Positions 7,870 through 15,691 of a stretch of DNA of 27,418 bases are shown here, piece by piece (position 1 is the stretch's first letter; each line of letters starts with the position of its first letter). The stretch comes from an uncultured Planctomycetia bacterium (lineage in GTDB: Bacteria > Planctomycetota > UBA1135 > GCA-002686595). Position numbers and translations under genes: made by a program. Location of the stretch: contig CALKYE010000032.1 in NCBI GenBank assembly GCA_938003765.1, positions 1 through 27,418 of the forward strand. The letters are read 5' to 3'. Under the pieces are notes generated by a model that searched no databases, had not been told where the DNA came from, and saw nothing but the letters and a program-made list of their open reading frames with translations.

Positions 7870-8490
7870 ATGCAGCCCCGCTCCAGCCTTGCCGCCGAAC
7901 GCGCCCTTCAGAGCCTCGCCGAGGAGCAGGGCGGGCTGCTCACCGCCAAACAGGCCGCCGCGCAGGGGTACCGCTCTCCCCACATCGCATACCACGTGCG
8001 CACGGGCCGCCTGAAGCCGGTCCGACACGGCATCTACCGGCTCACGACGGTTCTGATGAGCGAGCACGATCAACTGATCGAACTCGCGCTGTGGAGCCGC
8101 AACCGCGCCGACGAGCCGCAGGCCATCGTGTCGCATGCGACCGCGCTAGTCGTGCACGGGATCACCGACCTGCTGCCTGGAAAGGTCCACCTGACCGTGC
8201 CGCCCGGATTCCGCAAGCGGCCGCTCGAAGTGTGCGTGCTGCATCGAGCGCGCCTGGAACGCGCCGATTGGGAGCAACGCGTGGGATTCCGCGTGACGAC
8301 GCCGCTGCGCACGCTGGTCGACACCTCCACAGACCACGCCGTGACGAGGCTCGAGTTCGAGAACTCGCTGCGACGGGCGCTGGATGGGGGGCTTGTGCTG
8401 CGACGCGACCTCGCGCACGCCGCCGCTTCGCTTCCGGCCGACCACGCGCTCCGCGCGGCGCTCGAGTCCGTCGAAGGCGAGTCGCCATGA
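7870..8490 (+). CDS. AbiEi-family antitoxin / transcriptional regulator
   Basis: The product is 206 residues from ATG 7870; an in-frame TTG lies two codons upstream. Residues ~8-60 form the winged-helix domain typical of AbiEi antitoxins: a helix with ERALQSLAEEQGG, then LLTAKQAAAQGY as recognition region and the wing VRHGIYRL. The remainder matches the AbiEi C-terminal domain (IVSHATALVVHGITDLLPG, VTTPLRTLVDTSTD). In AbiE systems the antitoxin neutralises the nucleotidyltransferase toxin without binding it (type IV) and represses the operon. The next gene starts inside its stop codon (ATGA overlap), which supports co-transcription and translational coupling. No good Shine-Dalgarno is visible. 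Confidence 0.85.
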   Translation: MQPRSSLAAERALQSLAEEQGGLLTAKQAAAQGYRSPHIAYHVRTGRLKPVRHGIYRLTTVLMSEHDQLIELALWSRNRADEPQAIVSHATALVVHGITDLLPGKVHLTVPPGFRKRPLEVCVLHRARLERADWEQRVGFRVTTPLRTLVDTSTDHAVTRLEFENSLRRALDGGLVLRRDLAHAAASLPADHALRAALESVEGESP

Positions 8491-9359
8491 GCCAACGCCC
8501 CGCAAGCGCCGTGGCCATGCGTCAGGCGCTCGACCATCGCCTGCGGAACGAAGCCTCCAAGCGCGGGACGACCTTCGAGAGGCTGCGCACGAAGCTCATG
8601 CTCGAGAGGCTGCTGGCGCGGCTGTTCCACGCCGACGACGCGCCGTGGCTGCTGAAGGGCGGAATGGCGTTCGAGCTGCGCTACCACCCACGCGCCCGCT
8701 CCACGCGCGACGTGGACCTCGTCATGATCGCGCGCGATTCAGGATCGAGTCCGGAGCTGAGTTTGCTCGCCGCAATCCGTGAGGCGCTCCAGCAGGCGGT
8801 TCGACTCGACCTCGGCGACTTTCTGCAGTTCACGGTCGGAGAAGCGCGCAAGGAACTACAGGGGCCGCCTGGGGGCGGCGCGTCCTTCCCCGTGACTGCA
8901 CGACTCGCGGACAAGGAGTTTGGCCGCTCTCAGGTCGACGTAGGGCTGGGTGACGCGCTCGTTGGCGCACCGGAGGTGCTCGTCGGCGACGACCTGCTCG
9001 GCTTCGCGGGCATCGGACCCGCGCGAGTGCGAGCGATCGGTCGACCACAGCAGTTCGCCGAGAAGCTGCACGCCTACACGTATCCGTGGGGCGAGCGCGA
9101 GAACCGCCGAGTCAAGGACCTCGTCGACATGGTGCTGCTCGTCGAGCGAGGCGCGCTCGAGGAGCGAGAGGTGCACGAGGCCGCTCGCGCAACCTTCGCC
9201 GCCCGAGCCAGGCAGGGCCTTCCCACGGAACTTGCGCCGCCGCCCGCATCCTGGAGGAACGAGTACGCAACGCTGGCTGCCGACGCCGGAGTCCTCGCCC
9301 GCGATGTAGATGCCGCCTTCGCGCTTCTGGTTGCGTACTGGGCGAGCGTCATCGGATGA
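8487..9359 (+). CDS. AbiEii-family nucleotidyltransferase toxin
   Basis: The 290-residue product overlaps the antitoxin gene by four bases. The nucleotidyltransferase core is clear: LLKGGMAFELRY (56-66) with the GG motif, then RSTRDVDLVM (71-80) in which Asp75 and Asp77 are the metal-binding pair. Further along are the conserved segments FAEKLHAY and RRVKDLVDMVLL, seen in AbiEii/AbiGii proteins, followed by a helical C-terminus. AbiEii toxins transfer nucleotides to tRNA or related targets and cause growth arrest, for instance during phage infection. The catalytic motifs appear intact, so the system may be functional. Order, overlap and size all match a two-gene AbiE module. Confidence 0.87.
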   Translation: MSQRPASAVAMRQALDHRLRNEASKRGTTFERLRTKLMLERLLARLFHADDAPWLLKGGMAFELRYHPRARSTRDVDLVMIARDSGSSPELSLLAAIREALQQAVRLDLGDFLQFTVGEARKELQGPPGGGASFPVTARLADKEFGRSQVDVGLGDALVGAPEVLVGDDLLGFAGIGPARVRAIGRPQQFAEKLHAYTYPWGERENRRVKDLVDMVLLVERGALEEREVHEAARATFAARARQGLPTELAPPPASWRNEYATLAADAGVLARDVDAAFALLVAYWASVIG

Positions 9360-10028
9360 CTTGCCGGCGCAGCACGGAGAGTTGCGCGACTCGCAGCGCA
9401 CACCAAGTCCCAGACGCACTGGTGGACTAGCCCCAGATCGACGTGGTGGTTCCGGGCAACGAGCACCCCCTCGCGCGAGTTGCCGCCGCAAGGGCCGCTG
9501 GTCTGGCGCGTGACAGGGCTGCTGCTGCCGAGCGAAACGGCAATCGAGCAGAACTCCGATCCGAGCCCGGATGCCGATGAGGAACTCGACGCCGGCGGCG
9601 ACCAGGAAGGCGCTGATGACGAGACGACGCTCGCGAAGGCGCCGCGGCGCACGGGGCTGCTCTTCTCCTCAATGGAACTCGAACGTGCTGGCGCCTTCCC
9701 GCGGTGGCGAGTTGGCGGTCTACGTGGTCGCGCGGTTGTTCGACGTGTGGTTGCGCTTCACAGACCGCACGTGGCGCCGGCGACGCGAGCGACCACAGTT
9801 AGTGGAACGTGCACCGTCCCGCCGCACCCTGTACTTCGTGGCCATCCTGGCAGCCTCCCCTGGCTCCGCTCTGCCATCAGTGCCGACAACGGGTGCCGTT
9901 CGATTGCGAACGACACCCGAAGCATTGGACCGCTCAGCGAGATGGCGCAAGGACGGAGTAACCTGAACTCTCACGAATTCCCACGCGTTCCCTGGTTCTC
10001 AGTCATGCGCATACTGCCGAGAGGGAAA
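9360..10028. other. Island stretch without an intact gene
   Basis: About 670 bp between the toxin and the DGQHR gene, whose stop codons face each other. On the plus strand, 9571-9966 contains a segment with biased third positions (LAVYVVARLFDVWLRF) that degenerates after about 9800. On the minus strand, 9650-9570 encodes a hydrophobic, signal-like stretch (RLVISAFLVAAGVEFLIG) that quickly loses coding character. Both look like remnants. No repeat, RNA gene or convincing terminator was recognised. Confidence 0.4.
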
Positions 10029-11309
10029 CTAGCGCAGCACGTGGGCGACGATCGCCCCCACGATGTCGTTGTGCGCGGGCGAGAAACGGAAGCCGGGCTC
10101 GCCCTCGGACGCAACGGTGTGATCGGACAGCTTTGGAACACTCTTCATCCACGCCCTGTCGAACACCGTGCTCCGGATGTAGGCGCGCAGAGCCGTCGCC
10201 TTGCTTTCCTTCTTGTTCCGTTTCGCGATGAAGCAGTAGAACCACGCCTTCGCCAGCGCTTTCAGCACCGGCACCTCCCGAAGGAGCGTGCCTTCGCGCT
10301 GCCACTCCGGCGACTTCATCACCGTCGCCCAAAACTCCTTTGCCGTGGGCAGCAGCTCGGTCACGTTGAACGGCGCGCTCTTGATCGTCGACTTGCCCAG
10401 GAAGAGGAATCCGTTGATCGCAGCCACCTGACGCAGCTCCAGCTTGCTGGACGGGCCGTTGGCCAGCTTGAGCTCTTCCTCGACCCACTCCTTGCCGAAG
10501 CGGTTGATCGGATTGCTCTGGTCAAACTCCAGGTTGAGCTCCGCCTTCACGGGCTTCACGTGGCAGTTGTAGTTGGTGAACATCTGCCGCGCCTGGTCGA
10601 CATTCAGCCCGAGGTGCGCTTCGTAAGAGACGACGGTCCAGCCACGGAAGGTCTCCTGGATTGCGCCCCACGCCTCAATCTCCTCAACACCAATCGGCTC
10701 CTCGGAGTGCGGAAAGAACTTGCTCGACTTCGGCACCCGACGCGACGTTATGACCTCATTGAGGAAAGTGCGCACGCGCCGCGCCGCTTCACGCCGGTGC
10801 TGCCCATCCGCAACGTAGAAGAAGACGCCGGCAGGCACGATCATTCTGTGGCACACCACCTGGGCATTTCCGTCGGTAAGCGGACGCATCTCGGGCTGAC
10901 GCGGGAGCACCAAAGTGACGGGCGGGAGGCCGTAGTGCATGCTCACACCAACCTTGTCCTGAATTGCCTGGAGCTGGTCCACGAGCGGCGCCACGACGGG
11001 ATCGCCCTTCGAGCGCTTGATCGTCGCATCCACAAGCCCCTGCAGCATGAACGTCGCGAGTCCGTTGGCGTGGGCGTCGATGATCTCTCGCTGCGTGACC
11101 TGATCGAGCGACTCACCCGCTTCCTGCGCCCACTTCCGGTTGTGGACCACGGTCAGGTCCGCGAACTGCTCCAAAGTCAGCCGGCCCGTGAAAGTGGGGT
11201 TGCCCTGGTTGTTGTCGAGCTGCCCCGGAAGCACCGTGGAGCGCTGGCGACTAAGCTGCATGGCCGCGTCGACCGAGACCGCCGCGCCTTCGTTGATGGT
11301 TAAACTCAT
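10029..11309 (-). CDS. DGQHR-domain protein (DndB-like)
   Basis: The 426-residue product starts at ATG 11309, fixed by a perfect AGGAGG nine bases upstream. Residues 164-175 read FYVADGQHRREA, the namesake motif of the DGQHR family, which includes DndB, the repressor/accessory protein of DNA phosphorothioation (Dnd) loci. The region from about 124 (MHYGLPPVTLVLP) to 310 (LNLEFDQSNPINRFGKEWVEE) matches the expected DGQHR/DndB core, and the C-terminal part is helical. None of the Dnd partners (dndA, C, D, E) nor a restriction gene is present, so it is a solitary family member. Such genes are frequent in defence islands, but their biochemical function is unknown. Composition is lower in GC than the flanks, consistent with horizontal acquisition. 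Confidence 0.83.
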   Translation of the reverse strand: MSLTINEGAAVSVDAAMQLSRQRSTVLPGQLDNNQGNPTFTGRLTLEQFADLTVVHNRKWAQEAGESLDQVTQREIIDAHANGLATFMLQGLVDATIKRSKGDPVVAPLVDQLQAIQDKVGVSMHYGLPPVTLVLPRQPEMRPLTDGNAQVVCHRMIVPAGVFFYVADGQHRREAARRVRTFLNEVITSRRVPKSSKFFPHSEEPIGVEEIEAWGAIQETFRGWTVVSYEAHLGLNVDQARQMFTNYNCHVKPVKAELNLEFDQSNPINRFGKEWVEEELKLANGPSSKLELRQVAAINGFLFLGKSTIKSAPFNVTELLPTAKEFWATVMKSPEWQREGTLLREVPVLKALAKAWFYCFIAKRNKKESKATALRAYIRSTVFDRAWMKSVPKLSDHTVASEGEPGFRFSPAHNDIVGAIVAHVLR

Positions 11310-11318
11310 TTCGCAATC

Positions 11319-11324
11319 CCTCCT
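11319..11324 (-). promoter_or_regulatory. Strong Shine-Dalgarno of the DGQHR gene
   Basis: The minus strand reads AGGAGG nine bases before ATG 11309. It is the strongest ribosome binding site I noticed in the window and decides the start over upstream in-frame candidates. Most host-type genes here have weak or no such site, which sets the island gene apart. Confidence 0.8.
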
Positions 11325-11545
11325 GGAGAGGTCACTGAACCGTCCTGGACGGCAACGCAGCCGTCCGCGTGGGATGAAGTTCGCACAGTAGGGCTCCAGG
11401 ATCAAGTATTTTATTTCCAGGGCGTGCTCCGTCGTGGCGGCTGCAGCTCGCGGTGCGTTCCAGAGTCCTCCGGGACGCGCCAACCACCATCCAGGCCTTG
11501 CGTGCCCGAGTACGAGTACGGGACCGAGTGCGGAACCAGCCGACG

Positions 11546-11752
11546 ACGCCCGAATCGTTGCGCGCAGTGACTGGCGCTTTCGAGGACCTGGTGGTCTACG
11601 CCGCGCGGCTCGACCGCGGGCTGTCGGCGCCCGACGTCCTCGCGGCGCTGCCCGGCGAGCGCTGGGACGAGGAGCGCGGGCTCAACGAGCACGGCTACAT
11701 CGTGCCCGGCGCCGGCGGCATGGGCGAAGTGCTCAACAACGCGTGGTGCTGA
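11546..11752 (+). pseudogene. Headless 3' fragment of the upp-like gene
   Basis: In one frame the segment encodes TPESLRAVTGAFEDLVVYAA and continues to the exact Upp C-terminus LNNAWC, with TGA at 11750. It corresponds to about the last 67 residues of the 271-residue protein at 6312-7127 and lacks the PRPP loop, so it cannot be active. From 11579 it is 99% identical to the intact gene. From 11546 to 11578 it is still alignable but diverged, mostly by synonymous changes. Upstream of that, similarity is at best patchy (TTIQAL versus TTIRAV). No ribosome binding site or start suggests expression. Confidence 0.9.
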
Positions 11753-11764
11753 GCGACGTTCGCG
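11579..11764 (+). repeat. Direct repeat copy B (displaced 3' end of upp)
   Basis: Partner of 6954-7139: 186 bp, two mismatches, same orientation. After the shared GTTCGCG the sequence diverges from copy A and continues into host-type DNA ahead of the convergent pseudokinase gene. It is candidate right attachment site of the island. Confidence 0.95.
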
Positions 11765-11773
11765 ACTCGCTCA
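11750..11773 (+). terminator. Hairpin over the stop of the upp fragment
   Basis: TGAGCGA (11750-11756) and TCGCTCA (11767-11773) form a 7-bp stem with a 10-base loop, overlapping the TGA. There is no T-run. At copy A the right arm is missing because identity ends inside the loop. This suggests that copy B keeps the original downstream context of upp. Confidence 0.4.
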
Positions 11774-11792
11774 CACTCGCGTCGCGCGCGTC

Positions 11793-14336
11793 TCAGCGCG
11801 CCAGCGCGACGAGTTGAGTGATCGCGAGGCCCTCGGGCAGGTTCACCTGCTCGCGCACCAGGCCCAGGCGCGGCGAAACCCAGCGTTCGATCTCGCCCTG
11901 CCGGAAGACCAGGCACGGTTCGCCCGCCGCGGATTCACGGACCGTCCGCAGGGCGTCCGGATCGAGTTCGAGCGCGATCGGTGCGTCGAGCGCATCGACC
12001 TGCGGCGTGCGGTCGACCCACACGTTCTGGCCCAGCGCTCGCACGTCGAGAAGCGCGGTGCGCGCGCCCACCCAACGCATGCGCGACGCGTTGACCTCCA
12101 GGCGCAGCCGCGCTTCTCCGAGCGCAGTCCGGCCGTCGGCGTCGAAGCGCGTGCGGCGCAGCACCTGCACGTCGCCCTCCTGCGCTTCGATGCGTTCGCG
12201 CCACCACTCGCGCCGCCCGCTCGGGTCGAGATCGACGCGCCAGGTCTCGCTTCCGAGCGCCGCGGGTTGCGCCAGCGCTTCCTCGAGCGCCCACTGCAAC
12301 GCGAGCTGCTGACGCCACGGACTTCCATCGACGAATCCCTCGGCTGATCGCGCCAGCGCGCGCTGCCCATCGAGCAGCGGTTCAGCGCCGTACCAGCGCC
12401 GCGCCGCGTCGAGCAGCTCGAGATCGCGCGCCAGATCGCTTGTGAGGCTCACTTCGCCGCGTCGCGCGCGCTCCGCCCACGACGCGAGTTCGCGCCGCGA
12501 CTGCAGGCGCCGCGCGTCGATGGCGCCGTTCGAGGCCACCCATTCGCGCAGCTCGCGCACGAACTGCTTGCCGAACTCGTCGAGGTGTCCGCAGTCGAAG
12601 CGCGCGGCGTGGGCGAACGCTCGCTCGAGCGTTTCGTGTGTCGGATCGCTGCGCAGCACGAACAGATCGCGCTCGTGGGCCAGCTCGCGCTCGACGCTGG
12701 CGACCTGCGCGCGTTGGCGCAGCGCTTCGAACGCCTCGTCGAGTCGCTCCCGACGTGCGCGCGCCGGCGCGTCGCTGAGTGCGAGGTCGAGCCAGGGCGT
12801 CGCATCGGCGAGGAACGCCTCGCGCTGCGCGTGGGCGCGCGCCAGGGCGCGGACGGCGCCGTCGACGGCCTCGATGTTCAACTCGCCGGCTTCTTGGGAT
12901 TCGCGCGAGCGCTCGTACTCCGCGAGGCTCTCGAGCGCCGCGGCGAGCGTCGATACGAACTCGTTGCGCGCGCCGAACAGACCCTCGGCCTCGAGCGCCA
13001 ACGCTCGCGCGCGCGCCCGTGCGCCGTCGCCGGCCTCGAAGTTCGCGAGGGTGGCGTCGAGCCCGCGCGCCGCGCGGACGGCGAACTCCGAACGCGACAG
13101 CGCCGCCGAGAGCTCCTCACGGGCGGCGGCGAGCGCGGCGCCGCGGGCGGCGAGATCGGACTCGAGCGAGGCCGCACGCGCGCGCTCGCGCTCGAGCTGT
13201 TCCTTGGTCAGCGCCTCGATGCGCTCCGTTCGCGCGCGCAGGTCGTCGCTGCGCACCAGCGCGCCCTCGAGCTCGTCGAGTTGCCGCCGCAGCGCCGTCT
13301 CGCCCGACGCGAGTTCGCCGCGCAACAGGTCGATGCGCCCCAGGGCGTCCTGCTGCGCTTGCTCGAAGCGCTCGCGATCGATGCGAGCCTGCTGCTCGGA
13401 CTCCGCGGCGCGCGTGCGCTGGGTCCACGCGCTCCAGCCGAGAGCGACACAGCCCACGCCGACGGCGGCTGCCGTCCAGCGCAGCATGCGAGCGGTCGTC
13501 GCCTGCTCCCGCGGTCGCGCGAGCGGCGCGAGCAGTTGCTCCACCGCCGCCAGCGCCTGCGCGGCGTCAGCGCTCGATCCTTCCTCGAGGGTTGTCAGCG
13601 AACGCGCGAGCGCATGTGCGTCCCGCGCGACGTCGCTCTGTCTGCTCTCGGGCCCGAGCAGTGTCGCGAGCAGCGCGCCCAGCTTGCGCAGGTCCTCGCG
13701 CGCCGTCGCTCCTGTCGCGGCTTGCGAGAACGCAGCGCCGAGCAGAAGTGCGCGCACGCCGAACGGGTTGTCGTCGCTCTTGCGGACCTGGTGCGCGAGC
13801 CAGACGCTGCTCGCGCCGAGCTCACCGTGGGCCAGGCCTGCGCCGTGCAGCGCGCGCAGCGCGAGCAGCACTTGTCGAACGAGCTCGAGCGCGTGCACGG
13901 CGTGCAGTTGGCCTTCGCGCGCCAGTCGGCTGGTCGCGTTCTCGCCCTCGACGTGCTCGGACAGCAGGTGCATGCGCCCATCGGGCAATCGGCCGACTTC
14001 GAGCAGCGTGGGGAGCTGCGCACACGACACTCGCGCGGCGGCTTCGATGCGAGCTTGGAGCGCGTCGCGCTCGACGTTGGACAAACCCTTAGTCCGCGCG
14101 AGGACCTCGATGCGCAGCAACGCTCCTGCGCGCTGCGAGTCGCGGACGACGAACATGGGCCCGCCCGGCCCGTCGCCGAGGTCGCGCACGAGTTCGAAGC
14201 GCGCCGGCAGGTCCCAGGCGCCCGATTCGTCGTCGCCGACGCGCCAGACGAGCTCGTAGCGCTCGGGCTGGTCGTCCGGCCGAGAAGGTTGCGAAGGGGA
14301 GGGGTCGGGCTCGCGAGGCTCGTGCGGTCTGTTCAT
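11793..14336 (-). CDS. Receptor-like pseudokinase with membrane helix and coiled coil
   Basis: The product is 847 residues from ATG 14336 (MNRPHEPREP); an upstream GTG at 14387 is possible, and neither start has a clear Shine-Dalgarno. Residues ~45-275 show the layout of a Ser/Thr protein kinase domain (glycine-loop-like LVRDLGDGPGGPMFVV, LLSEHVEGENATSRL, LVRQVLLALRALHGAGLAHGEL). However, the catalytic HRDLKPxN loop reads HGELGASSV, the lysine of the VAIK motif appears to be Arg75 and DFG is replaced by LLGAAFS, so catalysis is unlikely. A membrane helix follows at 285-304, then a long Glu/Arg/Ala-rich coiled coil to about 460 and an extracytoplasmic helical/beta region. It resembles planctomycete membrane Ser/Thr kinases in layout. 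A signalling scaffold is the best guess. Confidence 0.78.
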   Translation of the reverse strand: MNRPHEPREPDPSPSQPSRPDDQPERYELVWRVGDDESGAWDLPARFELVRDLGDGPGGPMFVVRDSQRAGALLRIEVLARTKGLSNVERDALQARIEAAARVSCAQLPTLLEVGRLPDGRMHLLSEHVEGENATSRLAREGQLHAVHALELVRQVLLALRALHGAGLAHGELGASSVWLAHQVRKSDDNPFGVRALLLGAAFSQAATGATAREDLRKLGALLATLLGPESRQSDVARDAHALARSLTTLEEGSSADAAQALAAVEQLLAPLARPREQATTARMLRWTAAAVGVGCVALGWSAWTQRTRAAESEQQARIDRERFEQAQQDALGRIDLLRGELASGETALRRQLDELEGALVRSDDLRARTERIEALTKEQLERERARAASLESDLAARGAALAAAREELSAALSRSEFAVRAARGLDATLANFEAGDGARARARALALEAEGLFGARNEFVSTLAAALESLAEYERSRESQEAGELNIEAVDGAVRALARAHAQREAFLADATPWLDLALSDAPARARRERLDEAFEALRQRAQVASVERELAHERDLFVLRSDPTHETLERAFAHAARFDCGHLDEFGKQFVRELREWVASNGAIDARRLQSRRELASWAERARRGEVSLTSDLARDLELLDAARRWYGAEPLLDGQRALARSAEGFVDGSPWRQQLALQWALEEALAQPAALGSETWRVDLDPSGRREWWRERIEAQEGDVQVLRRTRFDADGRTALGEARLRLEVNASRMRWVGARTALLDVRALGQNVWVDRTPQVDALDAPIALELDPDALRTVRESAAGEPCLVFRQGEIERWVSPRLGLVREQVNLPEGLAITQLVALAR

Positions 14337-14360
14337 GGACGCGCCGGGGCGCGTCACGCT

Positions 14361-14385
14361 GCGCACTCGCGGGGCGCGAGTGCGC
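14361..14385. repeat. Perfect inverted repeat upstream of the pseudokinase gene
   Basis: GCGCACTCGC and GCGAGTGCGC are exact reverse complements separated by GGGGC, giving a 10-bp stem with a 5-base loop. It lies between the NHL gene's stop and the pseudokinase start, 24 bases from the latter. No T-run follows in either direction, so an operator or attenuating RNA hairpin is as likely as a terminator. Confidence 0.6.
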
Positions 14386-14512
14386 ACGACGCTGCTGAGG
14401 TCCGGCCTCGAACGCTACCCCGGGTTGCGCGGCGGGGTCGTCCGGGGCTGGCGCTCCGCTCGAGCGCGTCGAGTCGAGCGGGAAGGAACTTCGCGCCGCC
14501 GCGGCGCGCGGT

Positions 14513-15553
14513 TCACGGCAGGCGGCGCAGCTTGCTCACGCGGCCGAGGTAGTTCCAATCGACGACGTAGATGTCGCCGTTCGGCGCGAGCCGCGCGGAG
14601 TGCGGCGAGAGGAATTCGCCGTCGCTCCACTGCTCGCGCGGCACGCCGTTCTGCGCGCGCTTCTTGGGATCGGGGTTGTCGCCCAGGTGCGCGAGCAGCT
14701 TGCCCGCCGCGTCGAGCAACGTGACGCGACCCTCGAGGTCGGCGACCACCATCTGCGCGTTGGAGACGTGCGCGCTGCACGGACGCCGCAGGCCGCCGAT
14801 CGGCTCGCCCGTGCGCTGGCCCTCGAGGTCGAAGCGCTGCAGTCGATGGTTCTCGCGGTCGGCCACGGTGATCAGCGGCTTGCCGTCGATCACGTCGAGC
14901 CACAGGCCGTGCGGCGTGGCGAACTGCCCGAGTTCGCTGCCCGGACCGCCGAACGAGCGCAGGTACTTGCGCTCGGCGTCGAAGACGTGGACCCACGAGC
15001 GGCCGTAGCCGTCGGCCACGACGAGCGTGCCGTCGGGCGCGACCGCCACGCTGGTCGGGGCCCACTGCTCGGGCTTGTCGTACTTGCCGCTCTCCATCGG
15101 GCAGCCCAGGCTCCACAGGATCTTCCCGTCGAGCGTGGTCTTGAGCACTTCGCGCCGGCCGAGGTGCGCGAGGTAGAGGAACTCCGCGTCGCCCTCGCGC
15201 GCGAGCCACATGCCGTGCACGCCGCCCGCGAGCTCCTTGCCGCCCCAGCTCGAGAGGAACTTGCCGTCCGCGTCGAACACCACGACGGCGTGCTCGGTGT
15301 CGGTGTTGACATACACGCGGCCCGCGCTGTCCAGCAGCACGCTGCCGTGCGTGTTCCCCAGTTTCATGCCTTCGGGAAGCTGGCCCCAGCCCCTGACCCA
15401 CTCGAAGCGATGCGCGCCCTCGCCCAGCACCAGCGGCGCCTGCGGTGAAGACTCCTGCGGCGGTTGGACGGCAGCGACAGCGAACAGGGCGAACAGGCCA
15501 GCGGCCAGCGCGGCGCGCGGACAGCGTGTGAGGGGCGGAACTTGGATCGACAT
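14513..15553 (-). CDS. Secreted NHL-repeat (six-bladed beta-propeller) protein
   Basis: The 346-residue product starts at ATG 15553; the frame is open upstream but lacks protein-like composition there. A signal peptide is evident (CPRAALAAGLFALFAVAAVQ). The mature part is a run of NHL-type blades: HGSVLLDSAGRVYVNTD, VVVFDADGKFLSSWG, TSVAVAPDGTLVVADGYGRS, VHVFDAERKYLRSFGGPG, LITVADRENHRLQRFD and ARLAPNGDIYVVDWN. The pattern resembles peptidyl-alpha-hydroxyglycine lyase-like propellers that are common in planctomycetes. Whether it is an enzyme or a binding protein is unknown. It is divergent from the sigma-factor gene, and the pseudokinase gene follows 176 bp downstream on the same strand. Confidence 0.87.
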   Translation of the reverse strand: MSIQVPPLTRCPRAALAAGLFALFAVAAVQPPQESSPQAPLVLGEGAHRFEWVRGWGQLPEGMKLGNTHGSVLLDSAGRVYVNTDTEHAVVVFDADGKFLSSWGGKELAGGVHGMWLAREGDAEFLYLAHLGRREVLKTTLDGKILWSLGCPMESGKYDKPEQWAPTSVAVAPDGTLVVADGYGRSWVHVFDAERKYLRSFGGPGSELGQFATPHGLWLDVIDGKPLITVADRENHRLQRFDLEGQRTGEPIGGLRRPCSAHVSNAQMVVADLEGRVTLLDAAGKLLAHLGDNPDPKKRAQNGVPREQWSDGEFLSPHSARLAPNGDIYVVDWNYLGRVSKLRRLP

Positions 15554-15691
15554 CGTGGCCAGCGTTCGGGTTGGGAGCAGGGGGATGGGCGCGAGGCTGA
15601 GGCGCGGGCGCAGCGTAGCGCTCCCTCCGAGGACGCGCGACACGCGCGGGATGCGTCGGCTGTGGTAGCTCCAGACGCGGAGGCTCCAGAC

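Larger units (their letters stand above)
7140..11578. mobile_element. Candidate genomic island inserted at the 3' end of upp
   Basis: The segment is bounded by the two copies of the upp 3' end and carries accessory genes only: an AbiEi/AbiEii toxin-antitoxin pair and a DGQHR-domain gene, plus coding remnants and over 1.4 kb without an intact gene. Base composition drops around the toxin-antitoxin promoter and in the DGQHR gene relative to the flanks. Elements that integrate at the 3' end of a conserved gene and restore it with their own copy are well known (tRNA, guaA, prfC). No tyrosine or serine recombinase, or transposase, is present in the segment. The element is therefore either a decayed remnant, mobilised in trans, or the result of homologous recombination. 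The boundaries are inferred from the repeats alone. Confidence 0.5.

Noticed and set aside
9480..11303. A 607-codon plus-strand open frame
   Set aside because: Its second half is antisense to the DGQHR gene, which has an exact family motif and a perfect ribosome binding site; the first half is non-coding or decayed DNA.
7140..11578. A recombinase or transposase within the candidate island
   Set aside because: Both strands were read for tyrosine/serine recombinase or DDE motifs and none was seen, so no such gene is reported.
12442..14552. Long plus-strand frames opposite the pseudokinase gene
   Set aside because: Composition is nearly all Arg, Ala and Ser; the minus-strand frame has kinase-like, membrane and coiled-coil features instead.
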